From Planctomycetota bacterium (GTDB lineage Bacteria > Planctomycetota > UBA1135 > GCA-002686595), in assembly GCA_026692665.1 (NCBI GenBank), contig JAPLOF010000009.1, positions 1-64,000 on the forward strand: a stretch of 64,000 nucleotides of DNA, read 5' to 3'. The position numbers and the translations under genes are program-made. The notes beneath the pieces are model-generated. The model made no database searches. It was not told the DNA's origin and saw only the letters and a program-made list of their open reading frames with translations. Below are positions 1 through 8,975 of the stretch, piece by piece. Numbering within the stretch: the first letter of the stretch is position 1; each line of letters opens with the position of its first letter.

Positions 1-1160
1 GCTTTCAGGACACGGTGCGGCGCATCACGGGCTTGAAGCACATCATCCCCACGCACCAGGGGCGGGCGGCCGAGCGCATCCTGTTCAGCATGGCCCTGGA
101 GAAGGGCCAGATAATCCCCAACAACACCCACTTCGACACCACGCGCGCCAACGTCGAGTTGAGCGGTGCGCGCGCCCTGGACCTGCCCTGCGCCGCGGCG
201 GCCGACCTGGCCTCGGACGCGCCGTTCAAGGGCGACATCGACCTCGGGGCGCTCGAGCGCCTGCTCGCCGCCGAGAGCGGGCGCGTGCCGCTCGCCATGG
301 TCACGATCACGAACAACGCCGGCGGCGGCCAGCCGGTGAGCTACGCCAACCTGCTGGCAGCCCGCGAACTGTGCCGCCGTTTCCGCGTCCCCCTCTTCCT
401 CGACGCCTGCCGCTTCGCCGAGAACGCCTGGATGGTGCGTCAGCGCGAACCGGGCATGAAGGACCGCTCGCCGCGCGAGATCGCGCGCATGTTCTTCGAT
501 CTGGCCGACGGCTGCACGATGAGCGCCAAGAAGGACGGCTTGGCGAACATCGGCGGATTCCTGGCGCTGCGCGACGCCAGCATGGCCGAGGAGCTGCGCG
601 CGCGGCTCGTCGTCACCGAGGGCTTCCCGACCTACGGCGGTCTCGCCGGGCGCGACCTGGAGGCGATCGCCATCGGCCTGCAGGAGGTGCTCGCGCCGGA
701 CTACCTCGAGTACCGGCACGCCAGCATCCGCTACGTCGTCGACCGGCTGCGCGTGCGCGGCGTCCCCGTCGTCCGGCCCGCGGGCGGTCACGCGATCTTC
801 CTCGACGCCAAGTCGTTCCTGCCACACGTCCCGATCCACGAGTACCCGGGTCAGGCGCTGGCGATCGAGCTCTACCTCGAGGGCGGCGTGCGCAGCTGCG
901 AGATCGGCAGCGTGATGCTCGGCCGCGTCGAGCCCGGGACGGGCGCGCTCGTCCCGGCACGGCACGAGCTCGTGCGTCTGGCCATCCCGCGCCGCACGTA
1001 CACGCAGAGCCACATGGACTACCTGGTCGAGGTCGTCGAGGCCGTGTGGCAGCGCCGCGAGACGATCGGCGGCGTGCGCATCTCGAAGAGCCCAGCGGTG
1101 CTACGCCACTTCCGCGCTGAATTCGAGCGTGTTCCGGTCCGCGAAGGAGCCGCGCGATGA
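1..1160 (+). CDS. tnaA: Tryptophanase / tyrosine phenol-lyase family beta-eliminating lyase, 5' end outside window
   Basis: PLP-dependent lyase that splits an aromatic amino acid (tryptophan to indole, or tyrosine to phenol) into pyruvate and ammonia. Visible family blocks are IPTHQGRAAE near the start, TITNNAGGGQPVS, DACRFAEN, the PLP-lysine motif SAKKDG (nt 522-539), EGFPTYGGL, GGHAIFLDA and IPRRTYTQSHMDY. The family is about 460 residues; some 380 are present. The reading frame is open to base 1 with homologous residues upstream of the first GTG (nt 15), so the true start lies outside the window. The stop overlaps the next start by 4 nt (ATGA). Sequence alone does not separate tryptophanase from tyrosine phenol-lyase, so the symbol is provisional. 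Confidence 0.88.
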   Translation, partial: FQDTVRRITGLKHIIPTHQGRAAERILFSMALEKGQIIPNNTHFDTTRANVELSGARALDLPCAAAADLASDAPFKGDIDLGALERLLAAESGRVPLAMVTITNNAGGGQPVSYANLLAARELCRRFRVPLFLDACRFAENAWMVRQREPGMKDRSPREIARMFFDLADGCTMSAKKDGLANIGGFLALRDASMAEELRARLVVTEGFPTYGGLAGRDLEAIAIGLQEVLAPDYLEYRHASIRYVVDRLRVRGVPVVRPAGGHAIFLDAKSFLPHVPIHEYPGQALAIELYLEGGVRSCEIGSVMLGRVEPGTGALVPARHELVRLAIPRRTYTQSHMDYLVEVVEAVWQRRETIGGVRISKSPAVLRHFRAEFERVPVREGAAR

Positions 1161-2212
1161 GCGCGAGCGGCGTTGGGTCCGCTCCTGCCGTTCTCGACGC
1201 GCGCGAGACGCAGCGCCGGTTCGCCGAGCAGCACGGCATGGTCGGCGACACGCCGCTGATCGGCCTGGACGTCCGGGTCGACGGGCGCGAGTTCCGCGTC
1301 TGGGCCAAGGACGAGAGCCGCAATCTGACCGGCAGCATCAAGGACCGGATGGCGCTCTTCATCCTCGAGGAGGCCTGGCGCGAAGGCGCGTGGCGTCCCG
1401 GCGACGAGATCGTCGAGGCGACCAGCGGCAACACCGGGATCGCCTTCGCGGCGCTGGGCCGACGCTTCGGCTCGCCCGTGCGCATCTTCATGCCCGACTG
1501 GATGAGCCGCGAGCGCACGCTCCTGCTCTCGAGCCTGGGCGCGACGCTGGTGCCGGTCTCGCGCGCGGAAGGCGGCTTCCTGGGCTCGATCGCGCGCGCC
1601 GACGAGTGGTCGCGATCGCACCCGCGCTCGTTCCGCCCGCAGCAGTTCAGGAACCGCGCCAACGTCGAGGCCCACCGACGCAGCACGGGGCCGGAGATCG
1701 CGGCGCAGCTCGCGCGCCGAGGCCTCGTCCCCACGGCCTTCGTGGCCGGCGTGGGAACCGGCGGGACCGTGATGGGCGTCGGTCAGGCGCTGCGCGAGCG
1801 TTTCGGTCGCGTGGCCGTGCACCCGCTCGAGCCGGCGAACTCCCCCACGCTGCGCACCGGGCACCGCGAGGGCGTGCACCGGATCCAGGGCATCAGCGAC
1901 GAGTTCATCCCGGAGATCCTGGACCTCCCCGCGCTCGACCGCGTGGTCGACGTGTGGGACGGCGACGCGATCCTGATGGCGCAGCGGCTCTCGCACGAGT
2001 TGGGGCTGACCTTCGGCATCAGCTCGGGAGCGAACCTGCTCGGCGCGATCGAGATCGCGCTCGAGCAGGGCGACGGGGCGGTCGTGGCGACGGTCTTCTG
2101 CGACTGCAACCGCAAGTACCTGACCGGCCCGCTAGGCGACGTCGAGCCGATCCAGCCGGGCTACGTGACGCCAGGTGTCGAGCTCCGCGGCTTCGAGCGC
2201 ATCCTGTTCTGA
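1157..2212 (+). CDS. Cysteine synthase / cystathionine beta-synthase family PLP enzyme
   Basis: Fold-type II PLP enzyme, 351 aa, most like O-acetylserine sulfhydrylases. Motifs in order: PLP lysine in TGSIKDR (about residue 58), phosphate-adjacent TSGNTGIAF, the GVGTGGTVMG glycine loop, HRIQGISDEF, GISSG and a CysM-like tail FCDCNRKYLTG. It begins inside the stop of the upstream lyase (4-nt overlap), so the two are almost certainly translationally coupled. Serine-type donor and nucleophile cannot be read from sequence. The pairing with an aromatic beta-lyase suggests the two share pyruvate/aminoacrylate chemistry or exchange a beta-substituent, but that is inference. Alternatives are cystathionine beta-synthase or a diaminopropionate-synthase-like enzyme. 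Confidence 0.85.
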   Translation: MSASGVGSAPAVLDARETQRRFAEQHGMVGDTPLIGLDVRVDGREFRVWAKDESRNLTGSIKDRMALFILEEAWREGAWRPGDEIVEATSGNTGIAFAALGRRFGSPVRIFMPDWMSRERTLLLSSLGATLVPVSRAEGGFLGSIARADEWSRSHPRSFRPQQFRNRANVEAHRRSTGPEIAAQLARRGLVPTAFVAGVGTGGTVMGVGQALRERFGRVAVHPLEPANSPTLRTGHREGVHRIQGISDEFIPEILDLPALDRVVDVWDGDAILMAQRLSHELGLTFGISSGANLLGAIEIALEQGDGAVVATVFCDCNRKYLTGPLGDVEPIQPGYVTPGVELRGFERILF

Positions 2213-2353
2213 AGGGACGTTTCCCGTCGCTCCACGTCGTCGGGCTGGGCTCCTCCATGGTCCTTCCGCGCGAAGCCGATTCGGGGCGCGGAACGGCGCG
2301 CCTCAGGTCCGCGCTCTCTCCACGTGCGTGCGCCAGCAGCCGGCGAAAACGAG

Positions 2354-2388
2354 AACGCCGCGGCGGGCCTGAGGCCCGCCGCGGCGTG
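2354..2388 (-). terminator. Terminator of the S10-spc-alpha operon
   Basis: Perfect 14-bp stem (2356-2369 with 2373-2386) closed by a 3-nt loop, lying 34 nt past the rplQ stop. On the minus strand the stem is followed by a T-rich stretch (TTCTCGTTTT). On the plus strand the following bases are less T-rich, so it should act mainly on the ribosomal operon, though the very stable stem may also slow plus-strand transcripts from the upstream PLP genes. Confidence 0.85.
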
Positions 2389-2419
2389 ATTTCCGAGCGC
2401 CGTCGCACGGCGCGCGTGC

Positions 2420-2806
2420 TCAGGCCTCGGCCTTGGCTTCCTTCGGGCTGCGCTCCACGAACTCCACGATCGAGCGCTGGCCGTTGTCGCCCAGACGCGG
2501 CTTCGAGAGGTGCAGGATCCGGCAGTAGCCGCCCGGTCGGGCCTTGAAGCGCGGCCCGATCGTCGAGAACAGCTTGTCCACCGTCACCTTGTCGCGCAGA
2601 GCCGCGAACGCCATGCGCCGGTGATGGAGCGTGTCGTCCTTGGCGAGCGTGACCAGCTTCTCGACGAACGGCTTGATGGCCTTCGCCTTGGGCGTCGTCG
2701 TGATGATGCGCTCGTGGAGGATGAGCGAGTTCGCCATGTTCTTCGTCATGGCGATCCGGTGTTCCGTCGTCCGGCCGAGCCGGTTTCCTGCGCAACGGTG
2801 TCTCAT
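2420..2806 (-). CDS. rplQ: 50S ribosomal protein L17
   Basis: 128 aa. L17 sits near the exit-tunnel side of the large subunit. The canonical start MRHRxAGxxLGR, the block HERIITT with following Lys-rich helix, and the C-terminal GQRSIVEFVE strand match bacterial L17 over full length. It is the last gene of the superoperon, following rpoA by 36 nt, and is followed by the strong terminator. Ends with an acidic/Lys tail KEAKAEA. No anomaly seen. Confidence 0.97.
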   Translation of the reverse strand: MRHRCAGNRLGRTTEHRIAMTKNMANSLILHERIITTTPKAKAIKPFVEKLVTLAKDDTLHHRRMAFAALRDKVTVDKLFSTIGPRFKARPGGYCRILHLSKPRLGDNGQRSIVEFVERSPKEAKAEA

Positions 2807-2842
2807 GGCTTCTTCCTGTCGATCTTTCGGGGACCGCTGGTC

Positions 2843-3832
2843 CTAGACGTTCATCCCGAGCGAGAGCCCGCGCTCGGCCAGCTTGTTCTTGATCTCGGTC
2901 AGGCTCGTCTTCCCGAGGTTCTTCAGGTTCATGACTTCCGTCTCGCTCATGCGGACGAGGTCGGCAAGCGTCTGGATGTTGGCGCCATCCAGGCAGTTGC
3001 GGGCACGCACCGAAAGCTCGAGGTCGGCGATCGGTTCCGCGAGGACGACCGACAGCTCCGTCGTCTCGCGATTGCGCTGGTTGTACTCGGAGGTGTCCGG
3101 GCTGTCCGGAACGAGCTCGCGATCCTTGCTCGTGCCGTACAGCACGAACGGGTTCAGGTGCTTGCGGTAGATCTTGGCCGACTCGATCAACGCCAACTCG
3201 GGCGTGATCGTGCCATCGGTCCAGATCTCCAGCACGAGGCGGTCGTAGTTCGTGAGCTTGCCGACGCGCGTGGCCTCGATCGAGTAGCGCACGCGGTGGA
3301 CCGGCGAGAAGATCGCGTCGACGGGGATCGTGCCGAGCTGCTGGAGCTCGGAACCGCTCTCCTCCGCCGCCACGTAGCCGCGTCCGCGCTTGACGCGCAG
3401 CTCGATGCGGAACGGACGATCCTTCGTCAGCGTCGCGATGTGCAGTTCGGGGTTCGCGACTTGCGCGTCGCCCGGGCAGATCACGTCGGCGCCGGTGATG
3501 ACGCCCTTCGTGGACTTCTCGATGCGGCAGGTCACCTCGTCGCCGCCCTCGAAGGCGACGCGCAGGCGCTTCAGGTTCAGGATGACGTCCGTGACGTCCT
3601 CGAGAACGCCTTCCAGCGAGTCGAACTCGTGCTGCGCGCCCTCCAGGCGCACGGAGACGACGGCCGTGCCCTCGATCGACGAGAGCAGGACGCGGCGGAG
3701 GCCGTTGCCGATCGTGTGACCGAACCCGCGTTCGAACGGTTCGATGACGAACCGGCCGAAGGTCTTCGAGAGGGAATCGGAATCGGGCTGGACCTTGCTG
3801 GGCAGCTCGAAGTTACGCCAACGAATACGCAT
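2843..3832 (-). CDS. rpoA: RNA polymerase alpha subunit
   Basis: 329 aa, normal length. The N-terminal domain (about 1-230) dimerises and nucleates core assembly; family blocks include FVIEPFERGFGHTIGNGLRR and the RVEGA-like loop. The C-terminal domain (about 255-325) carries the two helix-hairpin-helix elements that bind UP elements and activators (LNLKNLGKTSLTEIKNKL). Stop codon is TAG. It follows rpsD by 174 nt, a wider gap than most in this operon, which could hold an internal signal, though none is recognisable. Confidence 0.98.
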   Translation of the reverse strand: MRIRWRNFELPSKVQPDSDSLSKTFGRFVIEPFERGFGHTIGNGLRRVLLSSIEGTAVVSVRLEGAQHEFDSLEGVLEDVTDVILNLKRLRVAFEGGDEVTCRIEKSTKGVITGADVICPGDAQVANPELHIATLTKDRPFRIELRVKRGRGYVAAEESGSELQQLGTIPVDAIFSPVHRVRYSIEATRVGKLTNYDRLVLEIWTDGTITPELALIESAKIYRKHLNPFVLYGTSKDRELVPDSPDTSEYNQRNRETTELSVVLAEPIADLELSVRARNCLDGANIQTLADLVRMSETEVMNLKNLGKTSLTEIKNKLAERGLSLGMNV

Positions 3833-4006
3833 GACAGTTGATTCTCCGGGTGAGGCCTGGGACCGGGTGGGATCCGGCGCGCACCGCGTTCCGCCCCTTG
3901 CGAGTTCCGTCGACGTACCGCGGCCTCGGCGGACGCAGACGGGACTCCTCTGGTGGGCGGACGCGCCCGGGACCTCGCAGGTCCCGAGCCGCGCACCGGC
4001 GTTCGG

Positions 4007-4633
4007 TTACTTCGAGCAGAGCTCGATGATGAGCTGCTCCTGAATCGGGTGCGGCACGTCTTCGCGGCGCGGCACGCCGACGATCTTCGAGGTCAGCGCA
4101 TCGCCCTGGACTTCGATCCAGGCCGGGATGGACTGCGACTTGTTCACCTCGATGGCCTCGCCGACCATCTTGCGGGTGTTCTCCTTCGTACCGGGCGTCA
4201 CCACGTCGCCGGGGCGGACCTGGTACGAGCAGATGTCGACCTTCTTGCCGTTCACGCGGAAGTGGCCGTGATTGATGAGCTGACGAGCGTGGTTGCGCGA
4301 GAGCGCGAAACCGCTCGCGAGCACCACGTTGTCGAGACGGCGCTCCAGCAGGATCATCAGGTTCTCGCCGGTGTTCCCGCGCAGGCGCTCGGCCTCGAGG
4401 AAGTACAGCTTGAACTGACGCTCGCCGACGCCGTAGATGCGCTTGAGCTTCTGCTTCTCGCGCAGGCGGACGCCGTACTCGGTGACCTTGGCGCGCTTCT
4501 GCGCGTGGACACCCGGCGGGTAGTCGCGGCGGGAGACGGCGCACTTCTCCGTGAAGCAACGCTGGCCCTTGAGGAAGAGCTTCATGCCTTCCCGACGGCA
4601 CAGTCGGCACTTGGGATCGATGATGCGGGACAT
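4007..4633 (-). CDS. rpsD: 30S ribosomal protein S4
   Basis: 208 aa. Primary 16S rRNA-binding assembly protein. I chose the ATG at 4633, which gives the conserved N-terminus and normal length; the open frame continues upstream without homology. The N-terminus has a zinc-ribbon of the C-plus type (CRLC then a later Cys pair around RCFTEKC). The S4 RNA-binding domain follows (LDNVVLASGFALSRNHARQ). In E. coli S4 represses the alpha operon; no obvious leader structure is visible here. Confidence 0.97.
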   Translation of the reverse strand: MSRIIDPKCRLCRREGMKLFLKGQRCFTEKCAVSRRDYPPGVHAQKRAKVTEYGVRLREKQKLKRIYGVGERQFKLYFLEAERLRGNTGENLMILLERRLDNVVLASGFALSRNHARQLINHGHFRVNGKKVDICSYQVRPGDVVTPGTKENTRKMVGEAIEVNKSQSIPAWIEVQGDALTSKIVGVPRREDVPHPIQEQLIIELCSK

Positions 4634-4682
4634 TCTGCGTTCTCTGTTTCTCTTGTGGGTGCGCGCGTCTTGAGGGGATCGA

Positions 4683-5063
4683 TCAGACGCGGCGCTTCTT
4701 GCGCGCGCGGCAACCGTTGTGCGGGAGCGGCGTGATGTCCTCGATCGTGAGGACCTTGAGCCCCGTGTTCGACAGGGCGCGGATCGCCGACTCGCGGCCG
4801 GAACCGGCACCGCGCACGCGGACCTCGACTTCCTTGACGCCCAGACGCATCGCGCCGGCGGCGGCGCGCTCGCCCGCGCGCTGAGCGGCGAACGGCGTGC
4901 TCTTGCGCGTGCCCTTGAAGCCAACGCAACCGGTGGAACCCGTCGCGACCACCTCGCCGTTGGACGTGGTGATCGTGACGTGGGTGTTGTTGAACGTCGC
5001 CTTCACGTGCGCGACACCGCGCGACGTGATCCGACGGATCTTCTTCTTGGCGACCTTGGCCAT
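4683..5063 (-). CDS. rpsK: 30S ribosomal protein S11
   Basis: 126 aa. Platform protein contacting 16S rRNA near the mRNA exit. Recognisable blocks are [32 protein letters not shown], and the C-terminal [17 protein letters not shown]. It lies 3 nt downstream of rpsM and upstream of rpsD, the standard alpha-cluster order. No anomalies. Confidence 0.98.
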   Translation of the reverse strand: MAKVAKKKIRRITSRGVAHVKATFNNTHVTITTSNGEVVATGSTGCVGFKGTRKSTPFAAQRAGERAAAGAMRLGVKEVEVRVRGAGSGRESAIRALSNTGLKVLTIEDITPLPHNGCRARKKRRV

Positions 5064-5066
5064 GGA

Positions 5067-5450
5067 TTACTTCATTCCCTTCACGGACTTCTTGCCGGCC
5101 ACCGTCTTGCGCGGCCCCTTGCGCGTGCGTGCGTTCGTGCGTGTGCGCTGGCCGCGGACCGGAAGCCCACGGCGGTGACGCAGCCCGCGGTAGCAGCCGA
5201 TCTCGCGCAGGCGCGTGATCGACGCCGCGATCTGCCGGCGCAGGGTGCCCTCGACCGGGTACTCCTTCTGCAGGTAGTTCGCGAGCGTGGCGATCTGCTC
5301 CTCGGTGAGGTCGCGCGCCTTCATGCCGCGATTCAGCTTGAGGTGGTCGCAGACCTTGTGCGACGTCGTTTCGCCGACGCCGTACAGGTACTGCAGCGCG
5401 ATTTCGAGGCGCTTGTTCGGGGGGATGTCGACACCGATGACACGCGGCAT
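5067..5450 (-). CDS. rpsM: 30S ribosomal protein S13
   Basis: 127 aa. Head protein that contacts P-site tRNA and bridges to the 50S subunit. Starts with MPRVIGVDIP, contains the helix-two-turn-helix region YGVGETTSHKVC and the basic C-terminal tail RGLRHRRGLPVRGQRTRTNARTR. Ends in Lys-rich SVKGMK. Follows rpmJ by 78 nt and precedes rpsK by 3 nt. Confidence 0.98.
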   Translation of the reverse strand: MPRVIGVDIPPNKRLEIALQYLYGVGETTSHKVCDHLKLNRGMKARDLTEEQIATLANYLQKEYPVEGTLRRQIAASITRLREIGCYRGLRHRRGLPVRGQRTRTNARTRKGPRKTVAGKKSVKGMK

Positions 5451-5528
5451 CTTGTTTGGGGCTCCGTCTTCCGTTCCGTGGTGTTCGTGGGTTCTGTGGG
5501 TCCGTGAGTTCGCGCTGGTTCTAGGCGC

Positions 5529-5645
5529 TCACTTGCCCTGCCGCTGCTTGTGGCGCGGGTCCGTGCAGATGACACGGACGACGCCGCGGCGGCGGATGAT
5601 CTTGCAGTTGACGCACATGCGCCGGACGCTGCTTCGCACCTTCAT
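5529..5645 (-). CDS. rpmJ: 50S ribosomal protein L36
   Basis: 38 aa, starting [11 protein letters not shown]. Zinc-binding (C-plus) form: Cys pair CVNC followed by a third Cys and a His in ICTDPRH. Its ATG overlaps the infA stop by 4 nt (ATGA), the usual infA-rpmJ coupling. Small and easily missed. No anomaly. Confidence 0.97.
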   Translation of the reverse strand: MKVRSSVRRMCVNCKIIRRRGVVRVICTDPRHKQRQGK

Positions 5646-5881
5646 GAGTCGTTCCTCTTCCTTCGCTCGCCGCGGCAGATGATGCGGCCCTTCGTCAAGT
5701 CGTACGGCGACATCTCGACCGTGATCTTGTCGCCGGCCAGGATGCGGATGTAGTGCATGCGCATCTTGCCGCTCACGTGCGCCAGGATCTCGTGACCGGA
5801 GTCCAGGCGCGCACGGAAGCGCGCGTTCGGCAGGGCTTCGGTGACGATGGCTTCCACGGTGATCGGTTCTTCCTTGGCCAT
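5642..5881 (-). CDS. infA: Translation initiation factor IF-1
   Basis: 79 aa from the ATG at 5881. A GTG immediately upstream would add one residue, but the ATG gives the canonical MAKEE start. Single OB-fold S1-type domain with [32 protein letters not shown] and the closing [13 protein letters not shown]. Its ATG shares one base with the adk stop (TGATG), so it is coupled to adk; its own stop overlaps rpmJ. Confidence 0.97.
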   Translation of the reverse strand: MAKEEPITVEAIVTEALPNARFRARLDSGHEILAHVSGKMRMHYIRILAGDKITVEMSPYDLTKGRIICRGERRKRNDS

Positions 5882-6540
5882 CACGCAGCCTCCATGCCGG
5901 CCGCAGCCTGGCGCAGGGAGCGGAAGACCTCGTCGGGATTCCGATCGCCGTCCACCTCCTGGAGCAGACCCTTCTTCTGGTAGTAGCCCTGGAGCGGCTG
6001 CGTCTGGTCGCGGTACACGGCCAGGCGTTTTTCGACGGTCGCGGCTTCGTCGTCCGTGCGCGTGTAGAGCTCACCCCCGCAACGATCGCAGCGACCGGCC
6101 GCCTTCGGCGGCGAGGTGCGCACGTGGTGGATGTGGCTGCATTGGCGGCACGTACGGCGGCCGGTGAGGCGATCGACGAGCGCCTTGTCGGCGACGCGCA
6201 GGTCGAGGACTCGAACGGCGGTTCCCCCGCCCAGCCGCTTCTCCAGCGCTTCGGCCTGGGGCAGCGTGCGCGGGAAGCCGTCGAGCAGGAATCCGCGCGC
6301 GCAGTCGGGCTTCGCGACGCGATCGAAGAGCATGTCGAGCACGAGGTCGTCGGGCACGAGCCGACCGCTGTCCATGTACTCCTGCGCCCGCCGTCCGAGC
6401 TCGGTGCCCTTCGCGCGGTGCTCGCGGAAGAGGTCGCCGGTCGAAACGTGCGGCAGGCCGAGCTCGGCGCACAGCCGGCTGGCCTGGGTGCCCTTCCCCG
6501 CTCCCGGGGGGCCCAGCAGGATGAGGACGCGTCGGCTCAC
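5881..6540 (-). CDS. adk: Adenylate kinase, zinc-lid form
   Basis: 219 aa. Converts AMP + ATP to 2 ADP. P-loop [10 protein letters not shown] at about residue 10, NMP-binding region, FLLDGFPRT, and a long LID with four Cys in two CxxC pairs (CRQC and CDRC), the zinc-stabilised type. Starts with GTG overlapping the secY stop by 4 nt (GTGA). The secY-adk-infA order is the usual spc/alpha junction. Confidence 0.97.
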   Translation of the reverse strand: MSRRVLILLGPPGAGKGTQASRLCAELGLPHVSTGDLFREHRAKGTELGRRAQEYMDSGRLVPDDLVLDMLFDRVAKPDCARGFLLDGFPRTLPQAEALEKRLGGGTAVRVLDLRVADKALVDRLTGRRTCRQCSHIHHVRTSPPKAAGRCDRCGGELYTRTDDEAATVEKRLAVYRDQTQPLQGYYQKKGLLQEVDGDRNPDEVFRSLRQAAAGMEAA

Positions 6541-7865
6541 TTCTTCGCGTCCTTCGGGTCCGCGTTGCGCGTCCAGCCCGGGCCCGAACCCTTCATGAAG
6601 CCCTCGTAGTTGCGCATGACGAGAGCGGCGTTCAGGCGATCGACCAGGTCCAACGCCACGCCCACGGTGATGAGCACGGAGGTGCCCCCGAGGAAGTAGC
6701 GCATGTCCATCGGGATGCTCGTGTTGCTGGTCACGAACGCCGGCAGGATCGCGATGAGGGCCAGGAAGGCCGCGCCCGCAAGCGTGATGCGGGTGAGCAC
6801 GTTGTCCAGGTACTCGGCGGTCTTGGCGCCCGGTCGGATGCCGGGGATGAAGGATCCGTGCTCGCGCAGGTTGTCGGCGATCTCCGTCGGCTGGAACATC
6901 AGGCGGTTCCAGAAGAAGCAGAAGAAGAACACCAGGGCGACGTAGCTCGCGACGTGGACGAACCCGGTCGGGGAGCTGAAGACGTCCTTCAGGCGCGTGA
7001 GCCCGATCCAGTCGAAGATCAGCGCCGGGATGATGAACACGACCGAGGCGAACACGATCGGCATGACGCCGGCCATGTTGACCTTCAGCGGCAGGTAGTG
7101 GCGCTGCCCGCCGTAGGCCACGTTGCCGCGCGACAGGCGCGCGTACTGGATGGGCACCCGCCGAGCGCCCTTGTGGATGAACACGACCACCACGATCGTG
7201 ACGGCCCAGATGAGGGCCAGAGTCAGCAGGGTCTGCCAGAACTCGGCTTCGTCGATCGTGCGCAGGCGCAGCAGCGCGGTCGGGATCGTCGCCACGATGC
7301 CGGCCATGATGATCAGCGAGGCACCGTTCCCGACGCCGAACTCGGTGATCAGTTCACCGATCCACATCACGAGCAGCGCGCCCGCGAGCAGCGAGAGGAC
7401 GACCACGAGGCCCAGCGTGAACGTGCTGCCGCGCATGTTGTCGGCGACGAGGTCCGGCTTCTGGAGGAAGACGCCGGTGTAGATGAACAGGGCCTGGATC
7501 AGCGCGATCGGCACGACCGCGAGGCGGGTCCACTGGTTGATCTTCTTCTGCCCGGCAGCGCCTTCCTTCTGGATGGCTTCGATGCGCGGCGAGACCTTCC
7601 CGAGCATGGAGAAGATGATCGATGCCGAGATGTACGGCATGATCCCCAGCGCGAAGAGGTTGGTGTTGCCGATGTCGCCGCCTGAGAAGGCGCTCATCAG
7701 CCCGAACAGCGAACCCTGGTCCTGATTCCGCCTCAGGAACTCCGGGTTCATTCCCGGGATGGGGATGTGGAACCCCACCCGGTACGCAACCAGGAGGGCC
7801 AGGGTGACCCAGATCCTGGTGCGCGTCTCGGGCACCTTGAAGAGTTGGAGGAAGGAGTTCTGCAC
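6537..7865 (-). CDS. secY: Protein translocase subunit SecY
   Basis: 442 aa. Channel subunit of SecYEG in the inner membrane with ten predicted transmembrane segments. Blocks include GFHIPIPGMN after TM1, the plug region, WIGELITEFGVGNGASLII, and FIPGIRPGAKTAEYLDNVLTRIT. I chose the GTG at 7865 (13 nt past rplO), giving VQNSFLQLFKVPE and the family length; the frame stays open upstream into rplO sequence. Partner SecE is in this window at 32942-33379. Confidence 0.96.
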   Translation of the reverse strand: MQNSFLQLFKVPETRTRIWVTLALLVAYRVGFHIPIPGMNPEFLRRNQDQGSLFGLMSAFSGGDIGNTNLFALGIMPYISASIIFSMLGKVSPRIEAIQKEGAAGQKKINQWTRLAVVPIALIQALFIYTGVFLQKPDLVADNMRGSTFTLGLVVVLSLLAGALLVMWIGELITEFGVGNGASLIIMAGIVATIPTALLRLRTIDEAEFWQTLLTLALIWAVTIVVVVFIHKGARRVPIQYARLSRGNVAYGGQRHYLPLKVNMAGVMPIVFASVVFIIPALIFDWIGLTRLKDVFSSPTGFVHVASYVALVFFFCFFWNRLMFQPTEIADNLREHGSFIPGIRPGAKTAEYLDNVLTRITLAGAAFLALIAILPAFVTSNTSIPMDMRYFLGGTSVLITVGVALDLVDRLNAALVMRNYEGFMKGSGPGWTRNADPKDAKK

Positions 7866-7878
7866 GAAGGGCTCCGGA

Positions 7879-8370
7879 TCAGGCCTTGTCCGGCTGGGTT
7901 TCGCCGGTCTGCTCGCGACCCTGCTCGTCCAGCACGACCACGCTGCCACCCAAGGCCTGGATCTTCTCGATCGCGGACTTGGTGAACTTCTGCGCGCGCA
8001 CCGTGAGTTTGCGCTCGAGCTTGCCGTTGCCGAGGATCTTGAAAAGTCCCGATTCGCGGCTCGTCAGGCCCTGCGTGAGAACGGCCTCGAGATCGATCGT
8101 CGTGCCGTCGGCGAACCCGTTCAGGTCGTCGACGTTGATCACGGTGTAGCTCGTGCGGAACCGGGCGTTCGTGAAGCCGCGCTTCGGCACGCGCCGGTAG
8201 ATCGGCATCTGGCCGCCCTCGTAGCCGGGGCGGCGGCTCGTGCCCGAGCGCTGGCCCCAACCCTTGTGGCCGCGACCCGAGGTCTTGCCGAGGCCGCTAC
8301 CGGGCCCGCGGCCGATGCGGCGGCGGTCCTCGTAGCGGACTCCCTTGCCGGTGACTGTCTTGAGGTCCAT
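7879..8370 (-). CDS. rplO: 50S ribosomal protein L15
   Basis: 163 aa. Late-assembly large-subunit protein. The Gly/Arg-rich N-terminus RRRIGRGPGSGLGKTSGRGHKG and GYEGGQMPIYRR-type block (read in parts) are diagnostic, followed by the alpha/beta C-terminal half (FKILGNGKL, KSAIEKIQALGG). It directly follows rpsE with 64 nt between; no L30 gene lies in that gap. Confidence 0.97.
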   Translation of the reverse strand: MDLKTVTGKGVRYEDRRRIGRGPGSGLGKTSGRGHKGWGQRSGTSRRPGYEGGQMPIYRRVPKRGFTNARFRTSYTVINVDDLNGFADGTTIDLEAVLTQGLTSRESGLFKILGNGKLERKLTVRAQKFTKSAIEKIQALGGSVVVLDEQGREQTGETQPDKA

Positions 8371-8434
8371 GGCGTGTTCGTGTGCGTCGAGTGCGGGTCT
8401 GCGTGGCTGGAATGGGGCGGGTCGGAGGGTCGTC

Positions 8435-8950
8435 TCAGACCATCGAGATGCCGCGCAGCGCGGCCACTTGCTCCGGCGTGCGGAGCTGCGAAAGCGCGTG
8501 GAGCGTCGCCTTCACCAGGTTGACCGGGTTCGTGGAACCGTAGGACTTGCTGAGGATGTCCTTGATGCCGGACATCTCGCACACGGCGCGGACCGACGGG
8601 CAGGCGATGATGCCCGTGCCCGGCGAAGCCGGCAGGATGCGGACCAGCGCGCTGCAGTACTCGCCCTGGACCTCGTGCGGGATCGTGCCACTCTTCGTGA
8701 GCGGCACGCGCATCAGGTGCTTGCGTCCGTCGCGCGCCGACTTCTCGATCGCGTTCGGGACCTGGCGGGCCTTGCCGAAACCGTAGCCCACGACGCCGGA
8801 CTTGTTGCCGACGATCTGCAGGGCAGCGAAGGAGAACCGGCGGCCCCCCTTCACCACGCAGGCGGAACGGTTGACCTTCACGAGGGCCTCGGAGAGGCCT
8901 TGGACCTCGCCGACTTCCATGCCGTCGAGGTATCGAATCTTGGGCTTCAT
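8435..8950 (-). CDS. rpsE: 30S ribosomal protein S5
   Basis: 171 aa. Fidelity protein at the mRNA entry side. dsRBD-like N-terminal domain with KGGRRFSFAAL and GYGFGKARQVPNAI, then the C-terminal domain (PASPGTGIIACPSVRAV, STNPVNLVKATL). Normal length. In most bacteria rpmD follows; here rplO follows directly. Confidence 0.97.
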   Translation of the reverse strand: MKPKIRYLDGMEVGEVQGLSEALVKVNRSACVVKGGRRFSFAALQIVGNKSGVVGYGFGKARQVPNAIEKSARDGRKHLMRVPLTKSGTIPHEVQGEYCSALVRILPASPGTGIIACPSVRAVCEMSGIKDILSKSYGSTNPVNLVKATLHALSQLRTPEQVAALRGISMV

Positions 8951-8975
8951 CGTCTGTGTACTGGGGTTCGGCTGC

